Positions 1 to 6,630 of a stretch of 8,295 nt of DNA are shown one piece after another. The position numbers and the translations under genes were made by a program. The stretch spans positions 1 through 8,295 of the forward strand of contig JACCTF010000576.1 in the NCBI GenBank assembly GCA_013812565.1, read 5' to 3'. Under the pieces are notes generated by a model. That model was not told where the DNA came from and did not search any database. It saw nothing but the letters and a program-made list of their open reading frames with translations. The stretch's first letter is position 1; each line of letters starts with the position of its first letter. The stretch is from Pyrinomonadaceae bacterium (GTDB lineage Bacteria > Acidobacteriota > Blastocatellia > Pyrinomonadales > Pyrinomonadaceae).

Positions 1-361
1 TTGCTAAGAGAAGATGCACGGCCTCGTTGTTATTGGTGATTACGGCATGATACAAAGCTGTGGATCCTCTAGGGCAATTCCGCATTTCTTTATTAGCGCC
101 CGCGTCCAGCAAGATTCTCATCGCCTCTGTTTGGCCGCTTCTCGCCGTCCATACCAAAGCGGTATATCCGTGGCTATCTCTTCCATTCACATTAGTGCCC
201 TGGTCCAGTAATCTCTGAATTTCCCGCGCGTCACCTTTGACGGCGGCGATAGTTAGCGGAGTATCGGCCTCTGGCCGTGGCGCGTGTCCGCTGCGCTGAC
301 ACCCGACAAGGGTCGTCAGTATCACTGTTAGCAAACTCGCGGTTAGTATCTGGCGCTTCAT
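1..361 (-). CDS. Ankyrin-repeat lipoprotein, C-terminus cut off by window edge
   Basis: Reading leftwards from ATG at 361, the frame stays open for 120 codons to the window edge, so the C-terminus is missing. The first 21 residues form a lipoprotein signal: Lys2-Arg3, a hydrophobic stretch, then the lipobox LVGC with Cys21 as the predicted lipidated residue. From about residue 32, ankyrin repeats follow at roughly 32-62, 64-95 and 99-120+, with the usual GYTAL, LLDAGAN and AVHLLL signatures. A GGAAAGGA ribosome site precedes the ATG. The upstream gene on the same strand stops only 24 bases away, so the two are probably one transcript. Its sequence parallels that neighbour throughout, including the odd Cys after the second repeat (RNC here, RDC there), which points to tandem duplication. 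Ankyrin repeats bind protein partners; no partner or substrate can be named. Surface or periplasmic location follows from the lipobox. Confidence 0.88.
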   Translation of the reverse strand, partial: MKRQILTASLLTVILTTLVGCQRSGHAPRPEADTPLTIAAVKGDAREIQRLLDQGTNVNGRDSHGYTALVWTARSGQTEAMRILLDAGANKEMRNCPRGSTALYHAVITNNNEAVHLLLA

Positions 362-385
362 AATTTTCCTTTCCGGCCTTGAAGT

Positions 386-1114
386 TTAGTTTAGCTTGGC
401 AGCACTCTGTTGGCGTTGTTCGAGAAGATTAACAAGCTCGGAACAACCCTTGTGCTTGACGAAGAATCTTGCCGACGCTCCCCAGAAATTATCCGGCAGC
501 TTTAAGTCAGGCGCTTGTTCGAGCAGCGCTTTTACCGTTGTGGTCTGGCAATCATCCGTAAAAGGTCGGTCGATGTCCCATGCTCCGGCGACGGCGTTTG
601 AAAAGACGGTTGCCCCGCCCGAACCGGCGTAAGGATCAGCGCCTCTTGCAAGCAACGCCCGCACCAGCACGTCATCGTCGTAGCCCGCAGCATGCATGAG
701 CGCCGTCGAACCGTCCTTGACGACGCCCACGGCACACCGCTCGGCTTTTATGTTCACATCAGCGCCTCTCTCCAATAGAAGATAGACGGCTTGGTTGTTG
801 CTTTTGTGAATCGCGTGAATGAGCGGCGGCCATCCGTTAACGGCGCAGTCGCGCATGTTCATATCAGCGCCCGCGTCAATGAGCGCCTTCATCGTTTCGA
901 CATCGCCGTTACGCGCCGCGTGCATCAAAGCCGTGTAGCCGTTCTTATCTTTCCGGTTAGCGTCGGCTCCGTTTGCCAGCAAGGTTCTGACTTGCGTGGA
1001 GTCGCTTTTCGCCGCCGCTTTTGTCAGCTCTGTGTCCGGCTGGGGGGCAAAGCATCCGGCGCTTGTTATTAGCACGAGGACCAAACTCGCGATTGTCATC
1101 CGGTGTTTCATCAT
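386..1114 (-). CDS. Ankyrin-repeat lipoprotein (242 aa)
   Basis: The protein begins MMKHR, has a hydrophobic stretch to residue 20 and then Cys21 in the context SAGC. This is a weaker lipobox than in the paralogue downstream because Ser rather than Leu sits at -3, but lipidation or at least export is likely. About five ankyrin repeats follow: roughly 27-56, 58-90, 92-123, 135-162 and a degenerate one at 166-205. Recognisable signatures are NGYTALMHAA, IDAGADMN, LLERGADVN, GSTALMHAA and LLARGADP. The last 35 residues are not repeat-like and end in a charged, Gln-rich tail. AAGGAG seven bases before the first ATG fixes the start; the adjacent second ATG is also possible. Extra cysteines (90, 127, 189, 224) could form disulphides outside the cytoplasm, which is inference. 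It is the first gene of a tandem pair, and its role beyond protein-protein contact is unknown. Confidence 0.9.
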   Translation of the reverse strand: MMKHRMTIASLVLVLITSAGCFAPQPDTELTKAAAKSDSTQVRTLLANGADANRKDKNGYTALMHAARNGDVETMKALIDAGADMNMRDCAVNGWPPLIHAIHKSNNQAVYLLLERGADVNIKAERCAVGVVKDGSTALMHAAGYDDDVLVRALLARGADPYAGSGGATVFSNAVAGAWDIDRPFTDDCQTTTVKALLEQAPDLKLPDNFWGASARFFVKHKGCSELVNLLEQRQQSAAKLN

Positions 1115-1167
1115 TAGTGCTCCTTCTTAATCCAGTTCGTCACAGTGAAGGCGGTGAATCCGCGGGC

Positions 1168-1201
1168 GTTTAGAGTTCAGCCTAAAGGCTGAACTCTAAA
1201 C
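1168..1201. repeat. Perfect 15-bp palindrome behind the FecR gene
   Basis: The arms 1168-1182 and 1187-1201 are exact reverse complements around the loop TAAA. The hairpin lies four bases after the FecR-protein stop codon and before the ankyrin genes on the same strand. It may end or attenuate the sigma/FecR transcript, but no T run follows the stem on the minus strand, so it is not a textbook Rho-independent terminator. A dispersed REP-like palindrome is equally possible. Confidence 0.75.
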
Positions 1202-1205
1202 ATCG

Positions 1206-3938
1206 TCACTCGCGCGTCGCTTCGCGAAAGATGTGCCCGATTCCGAAAGAGCCCGGTAGACCGAGAAGGTTCGCGGGCGTCAACCCGAACGCATCTCCTT
1301 CGCCGCCTGTGGCGAAGATAATCCGGTCATCTTGCGCGTAGGCGTAGGCGAGCGCGGGCATCCCGGTCGCCAGCGAGCGTAATGTTTGCGGTCCTCCCTC
1401 GGGCATCTTTGCTTTGTCAGGGAGCCGCCGTGCCAGCGGTTCCAGCACCGTGGCTAGGTTGTGATAGAGGAGCGCCGAAAAGTTCGCGTTGCCGTCTTCA
1501 GGCAGACTGGCCGTGAATCTTGGGGAGCGTAACAACGTGTAATCCGATTCGCGGTAGCGGATCGCACGGTCCGCCAAAGCGCGGCTTGGCGTTATCACTA
1601 GGTAGCCGTTTGTGTAGGTGTAATGCACCGCAAGGTTCAAATCAACTGATCGCAGCGTGTAGAAGGTGCGACCGCTGACTTCCCCGAGTTCCCACTCGAA
1701 ACCGGCTTTGCCTTCTTTCGCCGCCCACTGATTAAGTTCCTTCACCATCTGCTCGAACGTTCGTTGAAGATGGATCGGGTCATAAACTTCAAAGATCATC
1801 TTCCATGAAGGCGTCGGAAGCAGGGGGCCATCGACGGCGAAAGCGAACTCGCCGCCAAGCTGTTGAGCGAAATCTTGACGAACACTAACGCCGTGCTCTG
1901 CTTCAAACTCTTTGAGATAACGTGCCAGATCAGGGTCGATAGTTTCCAGCGCACCGAGCAGATCATTTACTAAGGCGCTCGGCTCTCGAACAACAAAAGC
2001 AGTCACCATGTTCGCATCGGGAGAGATAAACTCAAGCGCGCCCATCGGCCCAGGTGCGGCCAGCCACGAAGCGACACCACGATGCGGCTCATCGAAGGTC
2101 AACACCGCTCGATTGTTTGTCTTACCATTCGTCTCCTTCATCTCCACGATGAAGTGTTGAAGGTTCAAGAGACCGAGTTGCCGGGAAGCCTCACCAACTG
2201 ACTTGTGCCGGGCATCGGCGGAGGGATCGTCACGCTCGCGCATCGAATGAGCAACGATCTTTTGCAGATCAGCGGCGACGATCAAACCTGCGCCTTCGCG
2301 GTAGAGTTCGGCAATGTGTTTGTAGAAAGAGGCATCAGGGAAGCGATTCGTTGCAGGCGCTTTTAACGCAGCGGCCAGTTGTTGCAGCGAAGCAAGCTTC
2401 GGCGCGGCGGCCAATAGATCATCATGCATCCATACGAGAAGCTCAGCTTGTGCGGCCGGTTCGCTTTGCGGCGTGGCGGTCAGCGGATCAGCAATGATGC
2501 GCACCACTGCTTGATTCTTCGTTTCGGCGGCAAGTGTCTCTATCTGCTTTTCGAGGAAAGCTCGAAAGCCTTCTGGATTTTTAAGTTCCGTCAGCATCAG
2601 CAGATTCTGCGGACCGTCGCGTCCATCTATTCCGGCGCTGATGATGATCTCACTTCCAAGATGCTCGCCCCACTCGCGTATGCGCTCGACGAGTTGGTTC
2701 ATCTTCAACTGACGTTCGGAAGAAGACCGTCCATTCTCTTGCTCCCACCACTCACGCAGCGTCGGGTTCTGCCGGATCCGTTCCTGCATCATCCGGTAAG
2801 ACTCGCTCAAGCTCTGGCTCAGATTCGGCAGCGCCGCATAGAGCACTGTCCCCTCCGGCACCATGTCCAGCAGGCGCGTCGTGTACCGAAGTTCGGGACG
2901 CGAAACCTTTTCATTAAGTTCGCGACGAAGCGTCTGCACCTCAGCTAATAGTTCGGAATAGCGTTCGGCGTTGCGGCTCCACGCGACTTCATCTTTCACG
3001 GCCACCGGCTCAAGGCTCGCATGCGTCGCGACTTGGTCTCCGGGGTGAAGCACACGGTTCTTGCCGTTGTGATCGACATGCACTTCGCCTTCAACTACGG
3101 ACACGCGCGACCCCTTCGTTCCGCTATTGACCGAGAAGATCGTTCCCGTCACTGACACAAGGCTGTCGTTTGTCGCAACGTAAAGATGACGCGAACGCTG
3201 CTTGGCAGCCTGCACGATGATCTGTCCGCGTTCGAGGTTGATGGTGGTTCCGCGCGAGCTTTCCGTCACAGAGAATTCAGAGCGCTCGCGCATCTCGATC
3301 AAAGAACTATCGGCCAACTTGACGATCGCACCTGATTCCTTCGCCGTGCGAATCCGCTCGCCGCGCCCGACATCCTCGCCCGGAGAGACCCTGTGGCTCT
3401 CCGTGTCACTGACCCGATAGACCGACCCGTTTGCGGTTTCCACAAGGATATTGCCCGCTCCGCCCGAGTAGAACAGGCGCTGCATTAGGGGCGAGGCCAG
3501 CAACCCGATCCCGATGACGAGCGCGGCGGCAATCGCCCACCTCATCGCAGGAGAAACGGCAACGCTCGTTCGTTGTATGTGCCTATTCGGTTGAACTGCC
3601 TTTGTTGCTTGATTATTTGCGGAGCGAGTTTCTTTGAGTGCACGGCGGCACGGGATGCACTCCCGGGTATGGTCTTCGAGCAGTAAAGCGCGGGCCTCGG
3701 ATAACTCTCTGCGGAGGTAGGCCGGGATCAATGTTTGAAAATCATGGCACCCATTGATTCGATACGCTGGAGCGGCCTCGGCTGACTGAGTTACCTGTTC
3801 AGTAGACACTCCATTCGACACCCGTTGCCAAACGCGCTCGGCAGCCGTCTCTACAGTTGCGGCATCAAGGGTTTCGTTGCGGATTTCGGCGGTGATTCGA
3901 TCCAGGACGGGATCAAATTGTTGATTACCTTGCTTCAT
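1206..3938 (-). CDS. Zinc-finger anti-sigma / FecR-domain membrane protein with duplicated C-terminal module (910 aa)
   Basis: Probable transmembrane anti-sigma factor for the overlapping ECF sigma factor. In order: residues 64-97 carry a ZAS-type zinc-binding pattern (Cys64, His90-x3-Cys94-x2-Cys97); 132-157 form one membrane helix; about 166-303 are a FecR domain ([35 protein letters not shown]); 324-346 look like a coiled coil; 353-910 form a long region with two similar halves resembling DUF3352 (weak call, made by pattern only). The finger would face the cytoplasm and everything after the helix the periplasm. The frame is open to an ATG at 3989, but that stretch is an out-of-frame copy of the sigma gene. 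ATG at 3938 is chosen because GGAG lies a few bases before it and it overlaps the sigma stop by 14 bases, which suggests translational coupling. Most FecR anti-sigma proteins are near 300-350 residues, so this one is unusually long. The ligand is unknown. Confidence 0.88.
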   Translation of the reverse strand: MKQGNQQFDPVLDRITAEIRNETLDAATVETAAERVWQRVSNGVSTEQVTQSAEAAPAYRINGCHDFQTLIPAYLRRELSEARALLLEDHTRECIPCRRALKETRSANNQATKAVQPNRHIQRTSVAVSPAMRWAIAAALVIGIGLLASPLMQRLFYSGGAGNILVETANGSVYRVSDTESHRVSPGEDVGRGERIRTAKESGAIVKLADSSLIEMRERSEFSVTESSRGTTINLERGQIIVQAAKQRSRHLYVATNDSLVSVTGTIFSVNSGTKGSRVSVVEGEVHVDHNGKNRVLHPGDQVATHASLEPVAVKDEVAWSRNAERYSELLAEVQTLRRELNEKVSRPELRYTTRLLDMVPEGTVLYAALPNLSQSLSESYRMMQERIRQNPTLREWWEQENGRSSSERQLKMNQLVERIREWGEHLGSEIIISAGIDGRDGPQNLLMLTELKNPEGFRAFLEKQIETLAAETKNQAVVRIIADPLTATPQSEPAAQAELLVWMHDDLLAAAPKLASLQQLAAALKAPATNRFPDASFYKHIAELYREGAGLIVAADLQKIVAHSMRERDDPSADARHKSVGEASRQLGLLNLQHFIVEMKETNGKTNNRAVLTFDEPHRGVASWLAAPGPMGALEFISPDANMVTAFVVREPSALVNDLLGALETIDPDLARYLKEFEAEHGVSVRQDFAQQLGGEFAFAVDGPLLPTPSWKMIFEVYDPIHLQRTFEQMVKELNQWAAKEGKAGFEWELGEVSGRTFYTLRSVDLNLAVHYTYTNGYLVITPSRALADRAIRYRESDYTLLRSPRFTASLPEDGNANFSALLYHNLATVLEPLARRLPDKAKMPEGGPQTLRSLATGMPALAYAYAQDDRIIFATGGEGDAFGLTPANLLGLPGSFGIGHIFREATRE

Positions 3939-4491
3939 GATGTTTCTCCATAAACTGACCAATCTCTCTGCGAAGTCGGACGCGCGCACGGTGTAGCATT
4001 ACGCCGACAACCATCTGCGACGTGTCGAGCATCTGGGCAATCTCGCTATTGTCAAAACCTTCGAAGTAGCGGAGCACAAAGACCTCAGCCGTTTTTGCGC
4101 CGAGGCGTGCGACTGCTTGCTGAACGAGTTTGCGAATTTCGCGGTCAGAGTGTTGTGCTTCCGGGCTGCGATTAGGATTCTCGAATAGTTCGTGTTCGAC
4201 GTCTGCCAGTGGAACTGACTTTGATCTCGTTCGACCCCGCATCAAATCCAGAGCGGCATTGATTGCGGCGCGATGGAAATAACTGCCGGGGCTTGGCGCG
4301 AGATCACATTCGCCCTCCCGCCGCGCCAAGCGGAGAAAGATCGTTTGCAGCACATCCTCAGCATCCACAACGCTGCCCGTGATTCGATAAGCGGTGCGGA
4401 AAATCTGATCGTGGTGCTTGAGAAAAAGAGTTTCCAGATCTTCCGGCGGATCGTTGATTGATTCGGCGTGGGTCGCAACTACGGCGTGCAC
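3925..4491 (-). CDS. ECF-family RNA polymerase sigma factor (188 aa)
   Basis: Sigma-70 family, extracytoplasmic-function type: it directs RNA polymerase to a small set of promoters. Region 2 spans about residues 21-88, with the core-binding and -10-melting signatures (YRITGSVVDAEDVLQ, then YFHRAAINAALDLMRGR). Region 4 spans about 117-174, with the helix-turn-helix FDNSEIAQMLDTS and the basic helix HRARVRLRREI. The linker is short and no extra C-terminal domain is present, which is normal for this family. The frame is open further upstream to 4656, but that part translates a palindrome and looks non-coding. GTG at 4491 is preferred because AAGGAGG ends five bases before it; GTG at 4506 with a weaker GGAG is the alternative. 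The stop overlaps the start of the FecR/zinc-finger gene by 14 bases, the usual sigma/anti-sigma arrangement. Target promoters cannot be seen; autoregulation is possible but no ECF promoter was recognised. Confidence 0.93.
   Translation of the reverse strand: MHAVVATHAESINDPPEDLETLFLKHHDQIFRTAYRITGSVVDAEDVLQTIFLRLARREGECDLAPSPGSYFHRAAINAALDLMRGRTRSKSVPLADVEHELFENPNRSPEAQHSDREIRKLVQQAVARLGAKTAEVFVLRYFEGFDNSEIAQMLDTSQMVVGVMLHRARVRLRREIGQFMEKHHEAR
3939..3950 (-). promoter_or_regulatory. Ribosome binding site of the FecR gene inside the sigma gene
   Basis: The minus strand reads TGGAGAAACATC immediately before ATG 3938, within the last codons of the sigma gene. GGAG at this spacing supports the short start and coupled translation with the sigma factor. 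Confidence 0.7.
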
Positions 4492-4500
4492 AAGTTCCTC
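4492..4500 (-). promoter_or_regulatory. Ribosome binding site deciding the sigma factor start
   Basis: On the minus strand the bases just before GTG 4491 read AGGAGGAACTT (preceded by A), a full-strength Shine-Dalgarno with five-base spacing. It favours this GTG over the upstream GTG and over the long open extension. Confidence 0.7.
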
Positions 4501-4578
4501 CTTCACATCGTCTCCATTACTTAAACGTTCAACCGGAAAGATTATTAACAACTCTTTAGCATTGAAAGGGAGGTGCGT

Positions 4579-4653
4579 GGCGGAAGGCGCGACCGGGGGA
4601 AGGGGCATTAGGGCAGCGTGACCACGCCCTCCCGCACGGTCGCGCCTTCCGCC
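4579..4653. repeat. Large palindrome with 17-bp arms between transporter and sigma genes
   Basis: Arms 4579-4595 and 4637-4653 are exact reverse complements (GGCGGAAGGCGCGACCG and its complement). The 41-base interior holds a second small dyad, GCGTG-AC-CACGC (4616-4627). The element starts ten bases after the transporter stop on the minus strand, so it can act as a terminator-like hairpin there, although no T run follows it. Its size and nested structure also suit a dispersed, possibly mobile palindromic repeat. It is GC-rich compared with the AT-rich stretch 4510-4570 next to it, which is where a promoter for the sigma gene would be expected. Confidence 0.75.
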
Positions 4654-4662
4654 CATGCCGGA

Positions 4663-5568
4663 TTACCGCCGCGCGAGCAATACGCCGATGATGATCAGCG
4701 CGGCTCCGCCGGCTTGTAACAGCGTAGGTTGTTCGCCGAGCAGGGGCCAGGCGATCAGCGCTGCAATGATCGGCGTGATACAGGTATAGACCGCCGTGCG
4801 GCTGCCCCCCACGGCGCGCACGCTGTTGTTCCACAGCAGATAGGCGATAACAAGCGCGAATACTGACGAGTAGGCGAGCGCGCCCCAGACAACAAGGCTC
4901 ACATCCTTCCAATCTATCCGCAGCAACTCCGGCCAACCTACGAGCACCAATCCGGGTGTGCCGGTCAGCATTGTCAAAGCCGTGAGGTGCAGCGACGAGA
5001 AACCGTCGCCCAACGTCCGTAAACCCAGGGTATAAACCGACCAACAAAAGACCGCTGCTAAAATTAGAACATCGCCGCCGAGCGTCTGCCATGAAAGCGT
5101 TACACCGCGCGACACCATTACGAGGGTGATACCTGAGAAGGCTACGACGATCCCGCCGACAACATTGCGCGTTAAGCGTTCGAGTCCGAGCAACGCGCTG
5201 AACAATGCAACCATGATTGGCATCGTGGCAAGCAGCAACGCGCTGTTGGCCGCCGAGGTACGTGCAAGCCCTAAGATAAAGCAGGTTTGATACAGCGTGT
5301 TTCCCACAACCCCCAACCACACGAGCCGCCAGAGGCTTCCGCGCGGCAACCGTACCTCAGCCTCACGCAGCCGAACAATCGCAAGCAGTAGCACTGAGCC
5401 GATGACAAAGCGCACGGCTGTAAATGCCAGCGGCGGCATCTCGTTCAAAACCGCTTTAACGATGCTGAAGTTTGCTCCCCAGATTACAACGACCAGCAGC
5501 ATCGCAAAATCTGTTGATGGAAGGGATTGGGCGTCGTCGTGTGTTGTAACATGTGTTTGTGTGCTCAT
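4663..5568 (-). CDS. EamA/DMT-superfamily membrane transporter (301 aa)
   Basis: Predicted inner-membrane permease of the drug/metabolite transporter superfamily, with ten hydrophobic helices in two EamA repeats (about residues 20-153 and 163-299). Family signatures are plain: WGANFSIVKAVL at 30-41 with PPLAFTAVRF just after; YQTCFILGLARTSAANSALL at 93-112 followed by MPIMVAL; and in the second half RAVGGSRTAVYTCITPII with LLGEQPT. Length is typical for the family. Family members export amino acids, nucleosides or other metabolites; the substrate cannot be read from the sequence. ATG 5568 is the only sensible start given the short polar N-terminus before helix 1, yet no Shine-Dalgarno precedes it; a 10-bp palindrome lies there instead. 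It is transcribed on its own, away from the repeat-rich spacer, with a large palindrome behind it. Confidence 0.95.
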   Translation of the reverse strand: MSTQTHVTTHDDAQSLPSTDFAMLLVVVIWGANFSIVKAVLNEMPPLAFTAVRFVIGSVLLLAIVRLREAEVRLPRGSLWRLVWLGVVGNTLYQTCFILGLARTSAANSALLLATMPIMVALFSALLGLERLTRNVVGGIVVAFSGITLVMVSRGVTLSWQTLGGDVLILAAVFCWSVYTLGLRTLGDGFSSLHLTALTMLTGTPGLVLVGWPELLRIDWKDVSLVVWGALAYSSVFALVIAYLLWNNSVRAVGGSRTAVYTCITPIIAALIAWPLLGEQPTLLQAGGAALIIIGVLLARR

Positions 5569-5569
5569 T

Positions 5570-5592
5570 TGATGCTTTATGGTAAAGCATCA
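5570..5592. promoter_or_regulatory. Palindrome abutting the transporter start codon
   Basis: TGATGCTTTA (5570-5579) and TAAAGCATCA (5583-5592) are exact reverse complements around a three-base centre, one base upstream of ATG 5568. The position suits an operator or an RNA hairpin limiting ribosome access. No regulator gene lies beside it, so the function is inferred from position only. Confidence 0.55.
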
Positions 5593-5646
5593 TGGTTACA
5601 AAACCGCTTCGAGATCGATTCTCACTTGGGTGTATGGCAAGCAGCG

Positions 5647-5666
5647 GTTCACCTCAGAGGCACAGA
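5647..5666 (+). repeat. Degenerate copy of a GCAGAG-type dispersed repeat
   Basis: GTTCACCTCAGAGGCACAGA matches 17 of 20 bases of the copy at 6299-6318, in the same orientation. The two copies flank the DUF7009-type gene. Confidence 0.55.
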
Positions 5667-5679
5667 CTGAAGTTAGAGG

Positions 5680-5725
5680 GCAGTAGGCAGAAAGCAGTAA
5701 GCAGCAGAAGGCTTTTGACTGCCTT
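5680..5725. repeat. Heptamer repeat tract with following hairpin
   Basis: Four seven-base units beginning GCAG follow each other at 5680-5707: GCAGTAG, GCAGAAA, GCAGTAA, GCAGCAG. Next comes AAGGC (5708-5712), able to pair with GCCTT (5721-5725) across TTTTGACT, with alternative pairings such as GTAAG/CTTAC. Short heptamer tracts of this sort are known as dispersed intergenic repeats in cyanobacteria and other environmental bacteria. Confidence 0.65.
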
Positions 5726-5773
5726 ACGCCTTCCGACCACTTTCCTCATGGTTTGTCTCAGGTCATGTTATAT

Positions 5774-5807
5774 GTATCCTCAATCCCTTTCGGGATTTCT
5801 ATAAGGT
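5774..5807. repeat. Single CRISPR-repeat-like hairpin sequence
   Basis: AATCCC (5782-5787) and GGGATT (5792-5797) pair around TTTC. On the minus strand this reads AAATCCCGAAAGGGATTGAGG, very like the core of many CRISPR direct repeats. Only one copy is present, without spacers or cas genes, so it is not called an array. It could instead be a simple terminator or REP-type hairpin. Confidence 0.45.
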
Positions 5808-5873
5808 CTACTCTGGCGCATCGCGTATCCGCGAAACCGCGCGAGACTCATCGGATGTGGCGAGAATGAAAGT

Positions 5874-6260
5874 ATGAAGTGGCGAATCTGTGGTAATTCT
5901 CTACGATTGCGGCTGTCCAGAAGCGAGGTCGCCCGCTTTGGAGAAGTCGGGTGTGTCGAAGACGCGGTTGAGTTCGGGACTGAACCGGGCCGGCGCTTGG
6001 TGTGCACCTTGCAATCCTCAACTGACTTCCACAGCGTCGCCGCTCAGTACAGCAACAATCGCATCACAGTGCAGGTGCCGACGCAGTTAGCCAAGCAGTG
6101 GGTCGAGACCGATCAAGTTGGGTTCAATGGCGAGCAGGCGCTCGGCCCCGATAGAACGCTTCGCTTGCTGATCGAGAAAGACTTTGCTTGCCTTGATGCG
6201 CGCGAAGGTGACACTGACGATGATGCCTTTCCAAATCCTTTACAAGAGCAGAAATGTTGA
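5874..6260 (+). CDS. DUF7009-type conserved small protein (128 aa)
   Basis: The N-terminus MKWRICGNSLRLRLSRSEV fits, from memory, a family of small proteins beginning MKIRIKGNSLRLRL, recently named DUF7009; its biochemical role is not known. Other family-like stretches are NNRITVQVP (61-69), QVGFNGEQ (81-88) and the acidic C-terminal part EKDFACLD followed by DDDAFPNP (101-122), ending in Cys128. There is no signal peptide or membrane segment, so it should be cytoplasmic. Length agrees with the family. The start at 5874 is set by family resemblance; the ribosome site (GAAAG) is weak. The gene stands alone, facing away from the transporter, between repeat-bearing spacers. The call rests on recognised sequence, not on a search. 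Confidence 0.8.
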   Translation: MKWRICGNSLRLRLSRSEVARFGEVGCVEDAVEFGTEPGRRLVCTLQSSTDFHSVAAQYSNNRITVQVPTQLAKQWVETDQVGFNGEQALGPDRTLRLLIEKDFACLDAREGDTDDDAFPNPLQEQKC

Positions 6261-6298
6261 TGTGCATTAACCCTAGGGGATGTGTTATGAAACCCGCA

Positions 6299-6341
6299 GT
6301 TCACCGCAGAGACGCAGAGACGGTGCAGAGGTAACACAGAG
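6299..6341 (+). repeat. GCAGAG-type dispersed intergenic repeat
   Basis: The stretch begins GTTCACCGCAGAGACGCAGA and continues with further ACAGAGA-like units up to ACACAGAGA. It is built of imperfect CGCAGAGA units. Very similar sequence recurs between genes in many environmental bacteria; a degenerate copy is at 5647-5666. No reading frame is associated with it. Confidence 0.65.
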
Positions 6342-6549
6342 AAAACCTACGGTGTCATCATCACCTACCAAATCTCCTGTCGTGGACAAAGGACACCAAC
6401 GTCTAAGTCAATCATCATTAGCCTCCGACATTCACTTGGCAATTAAGGCAGACATCAACCGCCATCGTCCAAACGCAAAGATTTCTCCATAAATATCGGG
6501 CAACTCAAGACGTATCGTGGAAAGTCGGCGGCGTTGCATATATACATTA

Positions 6550-6630
6550 AGGTGCAAGGGCGAAGAAAGCTTCGGCTACACTTCGCACCTACACGCGACT
6601 GAGCTATACGCACCGCACGGCGTATGGCTC
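6550..6630 (+). other. Two consecutive stem-loops, possible structured RNA or decayed repeat
   Basis: The first stem pairs AGGTGC (6550-6555) with GCACCT (6585-6590) and, across an internal loop, GAAG (6562-6565) with CTTC (6581-6584). The second pairs GAGCTATACGC (6601-6611) with GCGTATGGCTC (6620-6630), eleven pairs including one T-G, around an eight-base loop. No known RNA family is recognised. Confidence 0.35.

Larger units (their letters stand above)
5593..5873. other. Repeat-rich intergenic spacer, no gene seen
   Basis: This spacer separates the divergent transporter and DUF7009-type genes. Short frames exist but show no ribosome site or family resemblance. It holds a GCAGAG-type repeat copy (5647-5666), a heptamer tract with a hairpin (5680-5725) and a CRISPR-repeat-like hairpin (5774-5807). 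Promoters for both flanking genes should lie here, but none is convincing. Confidence 0.6.

Noticed and set aside
2424..2948. 174-residue plus-strand frame
   Set aside because: It is the opposite strand of the FecR protein gene and shows no ribosome site or domain.
3939..3989. Longer start of the FecR protein at ATG 3989
   Set aside because: Those 17 codons lie fully inside the sigma factor gene in another frame, and the ATG at 3938 has a good ribosome site.
4492..4656. N-terminal extension of the sigma factor up to 4656
   Set aside because: It translates the 4579-4653 palindrome into Gly/Arg-rich sequence, and a full Shine-Dalgarno sits at the GTG 4491 start.
4556..5320. 254-residue open frame on the minus strand
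   Set aside because: It overlaps the well-supported transporter gene in another frame and is Arg/Cys-rich without any family signature.
5774..5807. CRISPR array
   Set aside because: Only one repeat-like unit is present, without spacers or cas genes.
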